Notes: generated from the sequence alone by a model not told the origin. A stretch of 22,644 nucleotides of DNA from Granulosicoccus sp964352535 (GCA_964352535.1 CAYGSW010000074.1:1-22644), one strand, 5' to 3'. Counted from the first letter of the stretch, positions 6,902 through 15,790 are shown. A program made the numbers and translations.

Positions 6902-8998
6902 TTAAATGTTGTTGAGAGTGGCGAAATTACGTTGCTGTTCAACCAGGGCATTGAGCAATGGCGCTGGTTGCCAGAAATGATCATCTTCGACCGCAAACCG
7001 ATTGATATCAGCAACAATGGTTTCCAGTCCGAGTTGATCGGCTAGATGCATGGGTCCTCCACGCCATCGAGGAAAACCGTAACCAGCAAGCAATACCACA
7101 TCGATGTCTAAGGGTCGCAGCGCTATGCCTTCATCGAGAACGCGTGCGGCCTCATTGACCATCGCGGTGATATACCGACACACAATCTCCTCATCAGTGA
7201 AAGTGCGTGGTGTGATACCCAAAGTCTTGCGTGTCTGAGCGATAAGAGCGTCAACTTCTGGATCCTCAACACCCTGACGGCTGCCTTCCGGATAGAGGTA
7301 GTAGCCCTTACCGGTTTTCTGTCCAAGCCGCCCAAGGTGATAAAGCTCATCAGCCCAGGCTGGGTAGCGATCGCGTGGGTGACGATCTGGTGCTTTTCGT
7401 TGTCGTGTGGCATAGCCAATGTCCAGACCTGCAAGATCGCCCACTGCATAAGGACCCATGGCAAAACCATACGCCTTTAACGCCTTGTCTATCTGATAGG
7501 GGCTGGCGCCATCAAGCACCATGTGGTCAGCAGCTGTTCGGTAGTGAACAAGCATGCGATTACCGATAAATCCATCGCATACACCAGCGCGAACCGCCAC
7601 TTTTCCGAGCCGTTTGGCCAGCGAGAAGGCTGTAGCGATAACCTCAGGAGCTGTTTTATCAGCGACCACGACTTCCAGAAGTTTCATAACATGTGCAGGT
7701 GAAAAGAAATGCAAGCCCAGCACCGCCTCCGGGCGTGATGTGCTGGCAGCGATTTCATTGATATCCAGATACGATGTGTTAGTAGCCAGTATGGCGCCGG
7801 GTTTGGCAACACGCTCAAGTGTTTCGAACACAGCCTTCTTGACGTCCATACTTTCAAAAACCGCCTCGATGATAAGGTCAGCATTGCTGAGTGCCTCATA
7901 CTCAATGACGGTTGATAGACTATCGTTCAGTATCTGCTCAAGCTTTTCTTGTTTGAGTTTGCCGCGTTTCACAGCCACCGCCAGATTCGTTGCAATGGTG
8001 CTGCGCGCCTTGTCAGCAGCTGCTTGATCGCGCTCAATCAAGGTCACAACCAAGCCGTTCAACACCGCAGATGTCGCAATGCCGGAGCCCATGATGCCAC
8101 CGCCAATGACGCCTACGTGAGCTACCGCTAGGGGTTCAACATCCGCCAGTTCGGGCAGTTTTGATACCTTTCGCTCAGCAAAGAATGCGTGAATAAGGCT
8201 GGCCCGTTGTGGCGTATCCATCAGTCCACGAAAAAGTCGCCTCTCCTCGGTAAGCCCCTCAGCCAGATCCATGCGAGTTGCCGCATAAACAGACTCCAGC
8301 GCCGCAAGTGCTGCGACTTCTCCACGCGCAGATTTTTCGAGCCGTGCACGCCATTGTTTAAACAGATCTTCGCTGCCTTCAGGACGAGGCAACTCACCCG
8401 TGCGCCGGATCGCGCCTCTCTGACTCTGAATGTCTTGTGCGAAGCTGATGGCAGCCTGTCGGATATCTTTTTCAGAGCCAACGCGATCCACCAACCCCAG
8501 TTCAAGCGCTTGCTTGGCACTCATCGGATGACCACTGGTAATCATGGACAGTGTCTGATCGACACCGATCAAGCGTGGCAATCGTTGCGTACCGCCAGCA
8601 CCGGGCAATAAACCTAACTTCACTTCAGGCAGCCCAAGTCTTGTCGCGATGTGAGCAATACGATAGTGGGCACCCAGCGCAACCTCCAGGCCTCCGCCTA
8701 GTGCCGTCCCGTGAATGGCCGCCACCACAGGTTTTTCACTGTTCTCCACAGCACTGATCACGTCAGGCAAACCTGGTGCTACCAGCGGTTTGCCAAACTC
8801 GGATATATCAGCGCCTCCTATAAACAATCGGCCACTACCCACAATGACAGCAACATCGGCAGACTCATCGGCATTGAATTGCTGTATAGCGCCGAGCAAT
8901 CCGCTCCGGACATAGCGTGACAGCGCATTGACGGGCGGGTTGTTGATCGTGATGATAACGACTCGCTGATCGTGCTCGTACGATACCGGCTCATTCAT
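6902..8998 (-). CDS. Bifunctional enoyl-CoA hydratase / 3-hydroxyacyl-CoA dehydrogenase (FadB/FadJ-like)
   Basis: A 698-residue fusion that hydrates trans-2-enoyl-CoA and oxidises the L-3-hydroxyacyl-CoA with NAD+. The crotonase half (about 1-190) has the oxyanion-hole segments FIGGADISEF and HGTALGGGLEVALG, plus LPEVKLGLLPGAGGTQRLP with the second catalytic Glu. The dehydrogenase half opens near residue 290 with the NAD loop VGVIGGGIMGSGIA. It continues through GLHFFSPAHVMKLLEVV, which contains the catalytic His, and ends with a tandem C-terminal domain (PRWRGGPMHLAD). The length and single-chain order match FadJ-like and related broad-range proteins rather than a mitochondrial-type split pair. 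It is first in the operon and is followed by the thiolase. The promoter should lie in 8999-9184, where I recognise no clear -35/-10. Confidence 0.93.
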   Translation of the reverse strand: MNEPVSYEHDQRVVIITINNPPVNALSRYVRSGLLGAIQQFNADESADVAVIVGSGRLFIGGADISEFGKPLVAPGLPDVISAVENSEKPVVAAIHGTALGGGLEVALGAHYRIAHIATRLGLPEVKLGLLPGAGGTQRLPRLIGVDQTLSMITSGHPMSAKQALELGLVDRVGSEKDIRQAAISFAQDIQSQRGAIRRTGELPRPEGSEDLFKQWRARLEKSARGEVAALAALESVYAATRMDLAEGLTEERRLFRGLMDTPQRASLIHAFFAERKVSKLPELADVEPLAVAHVGVIGGGIMGSGIATSAVLNGLVVTLIERDQAAADKARSTIATNLAVAVKRGKLKQEKLEQILNDSLSTVIEYEALSNADLIIEAVFESMDVKKAVFETLERVAKPGAILATNTSYLDINEIAASTSRPEAVLGLHFFSPAHVMKLLEVVVADKTAPEVIATAFSLAKRLGKVAVRAGVCDGFIGNRMLVHYRTAADHMVLDGASPYQIDKALKAYGFAMGPYAVGDLAGLDIGYATRQRKAPDRHPRDRYPAWADELYHLGRLGQKTGKGYYLYPEGSRQGVEDPEVDALIAQTRKTLGITPRTFTDEEIVCRYITAMVNEAARVLDEGIALRPLDIDVVLLAGYGFPRWRGGPMHLADQLGLETIVADINRFAVEDDHFWQPAPLLNALVEQQRNFATLNNI

Positions 8999-9184
8999 GT
9001 CGAAATCTCTGGCGTTTGTGTTGCACGTCTACTCTTGAGGACAAAATCCTGTGTCTTGTTCGTGACAATTCAGGATTTCATGAATCCACAATCTGGCCGG
9101 TCGATCAAAAAGCAAAGATCGCAGATGAAAATACCATGATCGACGATTTAAGACGTGCTGCAATCTGGTCAATGATTGATCTAC

Positions 9185-9985
9185 TCAATCACGACCCACT
9201 TCAAGATGCCCAAGATCGGCAAACTTCAATCCGCAGCTGATTCCCATGTCAGCCGCTTCTTGCAGGTTACTGCTGACATCTTCTGGTTGATGGGCATCAG
9301 AATTGACGATGACCCGCACATCGTACTCGCTCGCCAGTTCCCAGAAAGGTAGCCAAGGGTACATACAACGTGTCCCCGACGGCGTGTCAATCTTTGGCTT
9401 GCGCAAGCCATAGCCGTTGATTTCCAGCGGAACCTTCAGTTCAGCGGCAGCTGCCAGCATGTCTCTTGATGCATGTATCGTGTTGTTATCCCATGTCAGA
9501 TAACTGTTGCCAAAAAGATCGGGATGGGCCATGAAGGCGAAGAGCCCTGACTCCATCGACTTGATGAAATAATCTGCATAGCACTGCAACGCTGCCTTGT
9601 TGTCTGTACCACCGTATGAGCCAAGCCATTGACCGTCCATCGGAAAAAAATGTGCAGCGCCAATCAAATAGTCGAAGCGGTGTTCACCAAGCAGAGTGTC
9701 TTCAAAGAACGCATGATACTCGACGGCATATTCGCACTCAGCTGCTTTGAGAACAGTGAGTTCGGGAAAACGTTCAGCTGCCTGGTCCACCGCAAAGATG
9801 TAACCGGGTAGCTCGGTGATGTCCATTCTAATGTTCGGCCAGCGATTATCGGGTAACGCGGTATGATCTGAAATGCCCAGTACAGTCAACCCTTGCTCGA
9901 TGGCAGCTGTACAGTACTGCGACACGTCCTGAGTGGCGTGTTTACATCGGTGGGTGTGGGTATGGTAGTTCTTGTAAATTTTCAT
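9185..9985 (-). CDS. PHP-domain phosphatase, histidinol-phosphatase-like
   Basis: A 266-residue PHP-fold metallohydrolase. Metal-binding motifs appear in family order: YHTHTHRCKHA (His8, His10), GISDHT (Asp40, His41), AAECEY (Glu), FMAHPDLFG (His) and NSDAHQPEDV (Asp, His). The spacing and overall length match the HisJ/HisK-type histidinol-phosphate phosphatases, which form L-histidinol in histidine biosynthesis. No other his gene is nearby, so the substrate is uncertain and another small phosphate ester is possible. I chose ATG 9985 because MKIYKNYHTHTH starts right at the first strand; a GTG at 10003 would add six residues. It is divergent from the hydrogenase operon. Confidence 0.85.
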   Translation of the reverse strand: MKIYKNYHTHTHRCKHATQDVSQYCTAAIEQGLTVLGISDHTALPDNRWPNIRMDITELPGYIFAVDQAAERFPELTVLKAAECEYAVEYHAFFEDTLLGEHRFDYLIGAAHFFPMDGQWLGSYGGTDNKAALQCYADYFIKSMESGLFAFMAHPDLFGNSYLTWDNNTIHASRDMLAAAAELKVPLEINGYGLRKPKIDTPSGTRCMYPWLPFWELASEYDVRVIVNSDAHQPEDVSSNLQEAADMGISCGLKFADLGHLEVGRD

Positions 9986-10195
9986 AAGGTAACATGGTCG
10001 CACAATTGCGGTACATGCGCACGTCCATGGCTAGCGCACAGATATCCTTTTCGTATAAACGGTGTACTACCATGCGAACATCGCTTATGGCATGTTTGAT
10101 CTACATCAACAGTAATTATCAGTGTCCATGTAAAAATCACCTGGTAACAAAGAATCGTATGAGACTGGGCATCGGCACGCGCAAGGACTAACGGT
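9986..10195. promoter_or_regulatory. Divergent promoter region of the PHP gene and the hydrogenase operon
   Basis: About 210 bases that must contain the hoxF operon promoter and the promoter of the divergent phosphatase gene. TATAAA at 10054-10059 is a -10-like element without a matching -35. I looked for a sigma-54 site (TGGCAC-N5-TTGC), known upstream of some hox operons. The nearest candidate, TGGCATG at 10089-10095, lacks the -12 element. No convincing operator repeats are seen. Confidence 0.4.
10183..10187 (+). promoter_or_regulatory. Ribosome binding site of hoxF
   Basis: AAGGA lies 8 nt before the ATG at 10196 and supports that start. No other start with a good site precedes the first conserved helix. 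Confidence 0.6.
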
Positions 10196-12013
10196 ATGAC
10201 GTCAGCCAATAGGGTTGCTGAGAACGAAACGGTAGAGTCGGTAGTGCGCCACCATCATGCACAGCGACATGCATTGGTGCAGATTCTTCGCAAGGTGCAA
10301 GAGCATACCGGCTGGTTATCACCTGAGGTGATACGTCAGGTTGCCGATGCGGTTGCGCTATCGCCAGCCATTGTTACCGGTGTGGCAAGCTTCTATCATT
10401 TCTTCTACCTTCAGCCAGTCGGTCCTTGCCATTTCCTGTGGAGCGATAACGTCACTGACCGCATGCTTGGCAATCGCATGCTGGCACTGGAGCTTTGTCG
10501 TTTGCTCGGCATCCGTCCGGGTGAGTTTTCACCGGGTAAGCCTGCCAGTCTGGATTTTACCTCCTGTACGGGCCTGGGAGATCAGGGGCCTGCTGTGCTG
10601 GTTAATCAACATCAGGTCCTGACGCGTATGGACGACCAGCGCATTGTCGAACTGGCCGAACTGGTGCTTGCGCAAGTACCGATCAGCGATTGGCCCTCCG
10701 AGTGGCAGCAAGTGGAAGACCAGGTGTGCCGCAGCGACATTCTGCTATCACCGTCTCCAGTGCGTGGAGAATCCTTGCGACAGACAGTGGCACTGGGCGA
10801 GCTTGCGACACTGGAGCAAATCGATGCATCGAAGTTGCGCGGTCGCGGCGGTGCTGGATTCGGTACTGCAACCAAATGGCGTGCGTGTCTGCAGGCACCG
10901 TGTCCGCCTGGAGCATCTCGCGTAGTTGTGTGCAACGCAGATGAGGGTGAGCCGGGTACGTTCAAGGACCGTGTTCTGCTGACGCGTCAGGCCGACACCG
11001 TATTCGAGGGGATGAGCGTAGCTGCACGGGTTCTGGGTGCCAGCCAGGGTCTGGTCTATTTGCGTGGCGAGTACCGCTACCTGCTAGACCAGTTACAAGC
11101 GGTGCTGGCGCATAGGCGTAGCAATCAACTACTGGGCAAGTCTATCCTCGGCGTCGACGGCTTCGATTTTGATATTGACATTCATATTGGCGCTGGTGCC
11201 TACGTCTGTGGCGAGGAAAGTGCTTTGATCGAATCGCTTGAAGGCAAGCGCGGGACGCCTCGCATCCGCCCCCCCTTTCCTGTCGAACGTGGTTATCTTG
11301 ATCTTCCAACTGTAGTCAATAATGTCGAGACGTTTTGCGCTGTTGCCCGCATTGCAGAACGCGGTGGAGAGTGGTGGGCGTCCATAGGCACTGCCCAGAG
11401 CAGCGGTTCAAAGATACATTCGGTCAGTGGCGACTGTGCGCGCCCTGGTATCTATGAGTATCCCTTCGGTGTCACGATTCAGCAGATTCTCGACGATTGC
11501 GGTGCGAATGAGGCAAGTAATCGTGTGCAGGCCGTGCAGGTCGGTGGACCGTCTGGCGTCTGCCTGGCCGCACATGAGTTCAACCGGTGCATTGCCTTTG
11601 AAGACGTACCCAGCGCCGGTGCACTGATGATATTCAACGACACGCGCGACATGTTCGAGATCGCCCACGGTTTTGCACAGTTCTTTGCCTATGAGAGTTG
11701 TGGGTTCTGTACGCCGTGTCGAGTCGGCACCGAGCTGGTGGTGCGTCGCATGGACAAGCTGGCAGCGGGTCACGGATCCGTTTTTGACGAAGCAGAGCTG
11801 CATGAGCTGGAAGCCTTGCTGCACGGCACGACGCATTGCGGTCTTGGCGCTACGGCAACCAATCCCCTGCGCGATACCCTGGCACGTTTCAGGCCCGCCT
11901 ATGAGCGTCGACTTCAATCCCCTACCTTCACTCCCGGATTCAACCTCGATGCGGAACTCGAAGCGGCGCGTCTAGTGACTGGCCGCGATGATGCGGATGC
12001 ACACCTGACATGA
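10196..12013 (+). CDS. hoxF: NAD-reducing [NiFe]-hydrogenase diaphorase subunit HoxF (with fused HoxE-like domain)
   Basis: The 605-residue flavin subunit that passes electrons from the hydrogenase to NAD+. Residues 1-160 are a NuoE/HoxE-like domain. The rest is NuoF-like: NADH loop RGRGGAGFG (215-223), FMN segment CNADEGEPGTFKDR (246-259), YVCGEESALIESLEG (336-350), and a [4Fe-4S] site with Cys502, Cys505, Cys508 and Cys548. The fusion and length match the Cupriavidus soluble hydrogenase rather than cyanobacterial enzymes with a separate HoxE. The N-terminal domain has lost most of its [2Fe-2S] ligands: Cys124 sits in SCTGLGDQGP, where the CxxxC pair would need a cysteine at 128, but Gly is there. 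It is first in the operon, and its stop overlaps hoxU (ATGA). Confidence 0.96.
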   Translation: MTSANRVAENETVESVVRHHHAQRHALVQILRKVQEHTGWLSPEVIRQVADAVALSPAIVTGVASFYHFFYLQPVGPCHFLWSDNVTDRMLGNRMLALELCRLLGIRPGEFSPGKPASLDFTSCTGLGDQGPAVLVNQHQVLTRMDDQRIVELAELVLAQVPISDWPSEWQQVEDQVCRSDILLSPSPVRGESLRQTVALGELATLEQIDASKLRGRGGAGFGTATKWRACLQAPCPPGASRVVVCNADEGEPGTFKDRVLLTRQADTVFEGMSVAARVLGASQGLVYLRGEYRYLLDQLQAVLAHRRSNQLLGKSILGVDGFDFDIDIHIGAGAYVCGEESALIESLEGKRGTPRIRPPFPVERGYLDLPTVVNNVETFCAVARIAERGGEWWASIGTAQSSGSKIHSVSGDCARPGIYEYPFGVTIQQILDDCGANEASNRVQAVQVGGPSGVCLAAHEFNRCIAFEDVPSAGALMIFNDTRDMFEIAHGFAQFFAYESCGFCTPCRVGTELVVRRMDKLAAGHGSVFDEAELHELEALLHGTTHCGLGATATNPLRDTLARFRPAYERRLQSPTFTPGFNLDAELEAARLVTGRDDADAHLT

Positions 12014-12753
12014 ATAAAAAGAATCACTTCTTACTTGATGGATGTTCAATTGCCATCGAAGAAGGCGACACACTGATGAGCGCAGCACGACGCGCTGGCA
12101 CGCACATACCGCATTTATGCTGGCATCCGGATCTTGGACAGAGCGGCGCATGTCGCCTCTGTACAGTAAAGGCAGACGGTCGTCTGGTAGCAGCCTGCAC
12201 CACGCACGCTTCAGCCGACATGATTGTCGAAAATCGCACCGAAGAGCTTGATGGCAAGCGCCGAATGTTACTGCAGATGCTGTTCGTTGAGGGCAATCAT
12301 TTCTGCCCCAGTTGTGAGAAAAGCGGCGACTGCAGGCTTCAGGCGGAGGCTTATGCCGTGGGTATGACAGGGCCGCATTTCGAGGAATTTTATCCCAAGC
12401 GACCACTGGATGCCAGCCACCCGGATACCTTGATCGATTTCGATCGCTGCATTCTGTGCAAGCTGTGTGTTCGCGCCAGCAACGAAGTGGACAATAAAGG
12501 TGTTTTCGCTTTGGGTGGTCACGGTATCGGTACGCATCTGCTCGTCAACTCATGCAGTGGCAAACTTGGCGACAGCCAATTTGCCGCCGATGACTTCGCC
12601 GCAAGCGTGTGTCCGGTAGGTGCTATTCTGCCCAAGCGGCGTGGCTTTGCCATACCGATAGGCAAACGGCGTTTTGATCTCAACACCGTGGATAATGAGC
12701 TTGGTGCCGTAGCCAGGCAGCAAAACCAGGGACAAGACGATGGCAATGACTGA
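12010..12753 (+). CDS. hoxU: NAD-reducing hydrogenase diaphorase subunit HoxU
   Basis: A 247-residue iron-sulfur protein that wires HoxY to HoxF, homologous to the N-terminal part of NuoG. Ligand sets visible in order are: [2Fe-2S] Cys37, Cys48, Cys51 and Cys63; the His/Cys [4Fe-4S] site His97, Cys99, Cys102 and Cys108 (HFCPSCEKSGDC); and a further [4Fe-4S] site with Cys147, Cys150 and Cys153 (RCILCKLC) plus Cys201 in VCPVGAI. These are what a group 3d HoxU should have. The ATG overlaps the hoxF stop by four bases, and the end overlaps hoxY by 14 bases, so the three are probably translationally coupled. Cytoplasmic; no signal sequence. Confidence 0.96.
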   Translation: MNKKNHFLLDGCSIAIEEGDTLMSAARRAGTHIPHLCWHPDLGQSGACRLCTVKADGRLVAACTTHASADMIVENRTEELDGKRRMLLQMLFVEGNHFCPSCEKSGDCRLQAEAYAVGMTGPHFEEFYPKRPLDASHPDTLIDFDRCILCKLCVRASNEVDNKGVFALGGHGIGTHLLVNSCSGKLGDSQFAADDFAASVCPVGAILPKRRGFAIPIGKRRFDLNTVDNELGAVARQQNQGQDDGND

Positions 12754-13306
12754 TTCGGCATCTCAAACACAAAAGCCGCGTATTGCAACTGTGTCACTGG
12801 CAGGCTGCTTCGGTTGTCATATGTCGCTGATGGATCTTGATGAGCGTCTGTTCACGCTGTTCGACATTGTTGAATTTGACCGTTCACCTCTGACTGATAT
12901 CAAGCACTGCGGCACATGTGATATCGGTTTGATTGAAGGCGGTCTGTGCAATGCCGAGAATGTTCATGTATTGCGAGAATTCCGGGCCAACTGCAAGATC
13001 GTGGTTGCCGTTGGCGCCTGCGCCATTAATGGTGGACTGCCTGCTCAGCGCAATGCATTGGATGTTGGCCAGATGCTCACTGACGTCTATCGTGTGCGCC
13101 CGGGGCTTGCCAGTAACAGTCAGATACCCAACGACCCCGAACTGCCGTTGCCACTGGCACACGTGCATGCCATACACGATGTTGTCAACGTCGATCATTT
13201 CCTGCCTGGCTGTCCTCCCAGTGGTGATGCGATCTGGGCTTTTCTGACAAGCCTGCTGTCCGATGGCACACCGACGCTGGATAATCAGCTCATTCATTAC
13301 GACTGA
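12740..13306 (+). CDS. hoxY: NAD-reducing hydrogenase small subunit HoxY
   Basis: The 188-residue small subunit of the hydrogenase heterodimer; it holds the proximal [4Fe-4S] cluster next to the NiFe site. Cluster ligands are Cys23 and Cys26 (AGCFGCHMS), Cys94 (GACAINGGLPAQRN) and Cys158 (PGCPPSGD). There is no Tat signal and the protein is short, as in cytoplasmic group 3 enzymes with only the proximal cluster. The start is ATG 12740 inside the hoxU end; a second ATG two codons later (12746) is possible. It precedes hoxH by 14 nt. Confidence 0.96.
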   Translation: MAMTDSASQTQKPRIATVSLAGCFGCHMSLMDLDERLFTLFDIVEFDRSPLTDIKHCGTCDIGLIEGGLCNAENVHVLREFRANCKIVVAVGACAINGGLPAQRNALDVGQMLTDVYRVRPGLASNSQIPNDPELPLPLAHVHAIHDVVNVDHFLPGCPPSGDAIWAFLTSLLSDGTPTLDNQLIHYD

Positions 13307-13320
13307 AGGCGTAACAACTC

Positions 13321-14817
13321 ATGGAAACTGCACAACACCCAGAAGGCCTTCGTCGCGTTGCCATTGATCCGGTATCCAGGGTGGAAGGTCACGGCAAAGT
13401 CACGCTATTACTCGATGACGATAATCATGTGCAGCAGGCACGCCTGCACATCGTTGAGTTCCGCGGCTTTGAAGCCTTCATCATTGGCAGACCTTACTGG
13501 GAAGTACCTGTCATGGTGCAACGGCTGTGTGGTATCTGTCCGGTTTCCCATCATCTGGCAGCCAGCAAGGCCATTGATGTGGCACTGGGTATCACTGCCG
13601 TACCCCGTACCGCTACGCTCATCCGTCGCTTGATGCACTACGGGCAGGTCATGCAGTCGCATGCGCTGCATTTTTTTCATCTCTCATCACCCGATCTGCT
13701 GTTCGGTTTTGACAGCGAGGTGTCCAGGCGTAATATCGTCGGCGTGGCGCAGGCCTATCCGGATGTTGCCAGGCAAGGTGTGCTGCTGCGAAAGTTCGGT
13801 CAGGAAGTGATTCGCGTAACAGCAGGCAAACGCATACACGGTACAGGCTCGGTGCCAGGTGGGGTAAATCGACATCTGAAGCGCGAGGAGCGTGATGAGT
13901 TGCTCGCACAAGTCCCGCAAATGGTTGACTGGTGTAAGGCAGCCGTGGATCTTGCAACGCAGCTGCAGGCTCAGAACGCTTCGTTGTATGAGAACTTCGC
14001 TAACCTTCGAACCAGCTGGATGTCGTTGGTTGATAACAAAGGTGCAATGGAACTGTACGACGGCTTGCTGCGGGTGCGTGATGCCGATGGACAGAGTCTG
14101 CTAGAGGGAGCTGATGTGCAGGACTACCTTCAGCTGATTGAAGAGCAGACTCGTCCATGGACGTATCTGAAGTTTCCGTATCTCAAAAGTCTGGGCATGG
14201 ATGCTGGCTCCTATCGTGTTGGTCCTCTAGCGCGTGTACAGAATTGCAACTACATCCCCAGCCCGCTTGCCGAACAGGCAAGGCAGGATTTTGTGGCTAA
14301 TGGCCCAGTGCACGCAACGCTTGCCTATCATCGAGCACGCATGATCGAGATGCTGCATTGCATGGAAGCTATTGGTGAGCTGTTGCATGACGATGCACTG
14401 CTCGAAGGTGAGCTGACCACCACAGTACCTGCCCCCGGATCAGGCTTGCGGCCTGAGCTTCGACGTGGCGTGGGTGTTATCGAAGCACCAAGAGGTACAT
14501 TGTTCCACGATTACACTATTGGTGACGATGATCTGATCAGTGACTGCAATCTGATTGTCAGCACCACCCATAACAACCAGGCAATGAACGAGTCTGTGCG
14601 CGCAGTGGCACGCGATACATTTGACGGACGCGAAGTGAATGAGGGTTTGCTCAATGGTATTGAAGTGGCTATACGCGCTTACGACCCTTGTCTTAGCTGC
14701 GCTACCCATGCACTGGGCAGCATGCCATTGGAAGTGAATCTGGTTGATGCTGCAGGCGAGCTTTTCGACAGTGTGTTGCGCCATAGTGATGGGCGTATTG
14801 AGCGTACTCGTAGCTGA
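13321..14817 (+). CDS. hoxH: NAD-reducing hydrogenase large (catalytic NiFe) subunit HoxH
   Basis: The 498-residue catalytic subunit that splits H2 at the Ni-Fe(CN)2CO centre. The L1 motif RLCGICPVSHH gives Cys70 and Cys73. The L2 motif DPCLSCATH gives Cys457 and Cys460. Both are the group 3d forms. After His463 follow 35 residues beginning ALGSMPLEV, the peptide that the HoxW protease removes once nickel is inserted. From memory the Cupriavidus HoxH extension is about 24 residues, so this one is longer at its far end. The N-terminus (RVAIDPVSRVEGHG) is standard. The stop overlaps the hoxW start (ATGA), so protease and substrate are made together. Confidence 0.97.
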   Translation: METAQHPEGLRRVAIDPVSRVEGHGKVTLLLDDDNHVQQARLHIVEFRGFEAFIIGRPYWEVPVMVQRLCGICPVSHHLAASKAIDVALGITAVPRTATLIRRLMHYGQVMQSHALHFFHLSSPDLLFGFDSEVSRRNIVGVAQAYPDVARQGVLLRKFGQEVIRVTAGKRIHGTGSVPGGVNRHLKREERDELLAQVPQMVDWCKAAVDLATQLQAQNASLYENFANLRTSWMSLVDNKGAMELYDGLLRVRDADGQSLLEGADVQDYLQLIEEQTRPWTYLKFPYLKSLGMDAGSYRVGPLARVQNCNYIPSPLAEQARQDFVANGPVHATLAYHRARMIEMLHCMEAIGELLHDDALLEGELTTTVPAPGSGLRPELRRGVGVIEAPRGTLFHDYTIGDDDLISDCNLIVSTTHNNQAMNESVRAVARDTFDGREVNEGLLNGIEVAIRAYDPCLSCATHALGSMPLEVNLVDAAGELFDSVLRHSDGRIERTRS

Positions 14818-15413
14818 TGATGGCAGACGCACTCAATACGCCAGTTGCACCGTGGCTGGTACTTGCTGTCGGTAACCCCAGTCGCGGTGATGATGCGTTG
14901 GGACCAGCACTGATCGACCGGCTGTCGCAAGACATTGATCATGCATCGGATGTTGAATTTCTGATTGACTTCCAGTTACAGGTTGAGCATGCGCTGGATC
15001 TGAACGGCAGGCTGGCTGTATTGTTTGTAGATGCCGCACATCCGGGTGTGATCACCACGGAGCTGCCTATCGGCAATCGTCAGCTGGACGACACAACGAT
15101 ACCCTGCGCAGAAGCACACTCCGCAGGTGTAGCCATTACACCCATCCGTGCGGATGAATCGGTTACACCCGCTACGCATGCCTTGAGTGCCCAGGCTGTA
15201 CTGCACGTTGCACAGCTGTTTGAAGGCGCAGTGCCACCTGCCTGGCAATTGGCTATTGAAGGGCAATTGTTCGACCTGGGTGAAGGGTTGAGTGAGCAGG
15301 CTGAATGCAATCTGAATAAGGCAGTGGTCCTTGCACAACAGTGGCTGGACACTCGCCGTAGTGAAGCTGTTCCATTGCATTCGCATGACAACGGAGTCAT
15401 GAGCGATGCATGA
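14817..15413 (+). CDS. hoxW: HoxH-specific hydrogenase maturation endopeptidase HoxW
   Basis: A 198-residue protease of the HycI/HybD/HoxW family that removes the C-terminal peptide of HoxH after nickel insertion. The signature LAVGNPSRGDDALGP lies at 16-30, with Asp25 or Asp26 as the nickel-sensing acidic residue. FVDAAHPG and AEAHSAGV supply the later conserved Asp and His positions. The protein is slightly longer than the 150-160 residues of many family members because of a tail after residue 180. Two ATGs stand in tandem (14817 and 14820), so the first residue is ambiguous by one codon. It overlaps hoxH at the start and hypA at the end. Confidence 0.9.
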   Translation: MMADALNTPVAPWLVLAVGNPSRGDDALGPALIDRLSQDIDHASDVEFLIDFQLQVEHALDLNGRLAVLFVDAAHPGVITTELPIGNRQLDDTTIPCAEAHSAGVAITPIRADESVTPATHALSAQAVLHVAQLFEGAVPPAWQLAIEGQLFDLGEGLSEQAECNLNKAVVLAQQWLDTRRSEAVPLHSHDNGVMSDA

Positions 15414-15747
15414 GTTAAGCCTTGCGGGTAGTGTGCTGCGGATAGTTGAGTCAGCGGCCGCACGTGACACGTTTTTGAAAGTTCGCAGCTTGCACTTGTC
15501 GGTACCTGCTCTGGCAGGTGTAGAAATGGAAGCATTTCGGTTTGCACTGCAATCGCTGGCACCAAAGACCGTGCTGGATGGCGCAGAGTTCATCATAGAT
15601 GAACCCGCATCCCGTGCATATTGTCTTGATTGCAATGCGGCTATCGATGTCATGGATTTTGAAGACAGCTGTTCGTTATGCGGTGGATACCGTTGGCAGT
15701 GTTCCAATGACCGGGGTATACGCGTCGTGGACCTGCTGGTAGAGTGA
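15406..15747 (+). CDS. hypA: Hydrogenase nickel-insertion protein HypA
   Basis: A 113-residue metallochaperone that delivers nickel to the HoxH precursor together with HypB. The N-terminal Met-His-Glu (His2 is the nickel ligand) is present, and the zinc site is formed by Cys73, Cys76, Cys89 and Cys92 (CLDC and CSLC). The length matches the family. ATG 15406 is certain because His2 must follow the first Met; it overlaps the hoxW stop by eight bases (ATGCATGA). Confidence 0.95.
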   Translation: MHELSLAGSVLRIVESAAARDTFLKVRSLHLSVPALAGVEMEAFRFALQSLAPKTVLDGAEFIIDEPASRAYCLDCNAAIDVMDFEDSCSLCGGYRWQCSNDRGIRVVDLLVE

Positions 15748-15780
15748 TAAACGTTAGGTAACTGTGCGTGTTGAGCGCCG

Positions 15781-15784
15781 GGAG
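15781..15784 (+). promoter_or_regulatory. Ribosome binding site that decides the hypB start
   Basis: GGAG, 6 nt before ATG 15791. It favours that start over the GTG at 15764, which would add nine residues in front of the conserved metal-binding N-terminus. Confidence 0.7.
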
Positions 15785-15790
15785 TCAGTT

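Noticed and set aside
9073..9087. Small palindrome GGATT-N5-AATCC upstream of the fadB-like gene.
   Set aside because: Only five-bp arms with no second copy of the same motif; no recognised FadR or TetR-type operator.
9173..9191. Inverted repeat TGATTGA-N5-TCAATCA at the 3' end of the PHP gene.
   Set aside because: AT-rich, partly coding, and about 175 nt from the fadB-like start; too weak for an operator or terminator call.
9016..9240. 74-codon open frame on the plus strand between the fadB-like gene and the PHP gene.
   Set aside because: It overlaps the end of the PHP gene on the other strand, has no recognisable motifs and probably occurs by chance.
10081..10195. Possible sigma-54 promoter upstream of hoxF (TGGCATG at 10089; GG-N10-GC at about 10167-10180).
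   Set aside because: The first lacks the TTGC -12 element. The second has the spacing but few other consensus bases and would start transcription on top of the ribosome binding site.
11408..11917. 169-codon minus-strand frame inside hoxF.
   Set aside because: Antisense shadow of a firmly identified gene with no motifs of its own.
14976..15707. 243-codon minus-strand frame across hoxW and hypA.
   Set aside because: Antisense to two genes with intact metal-binding and catalytic motifs; the translated product has no recognisable pattern.
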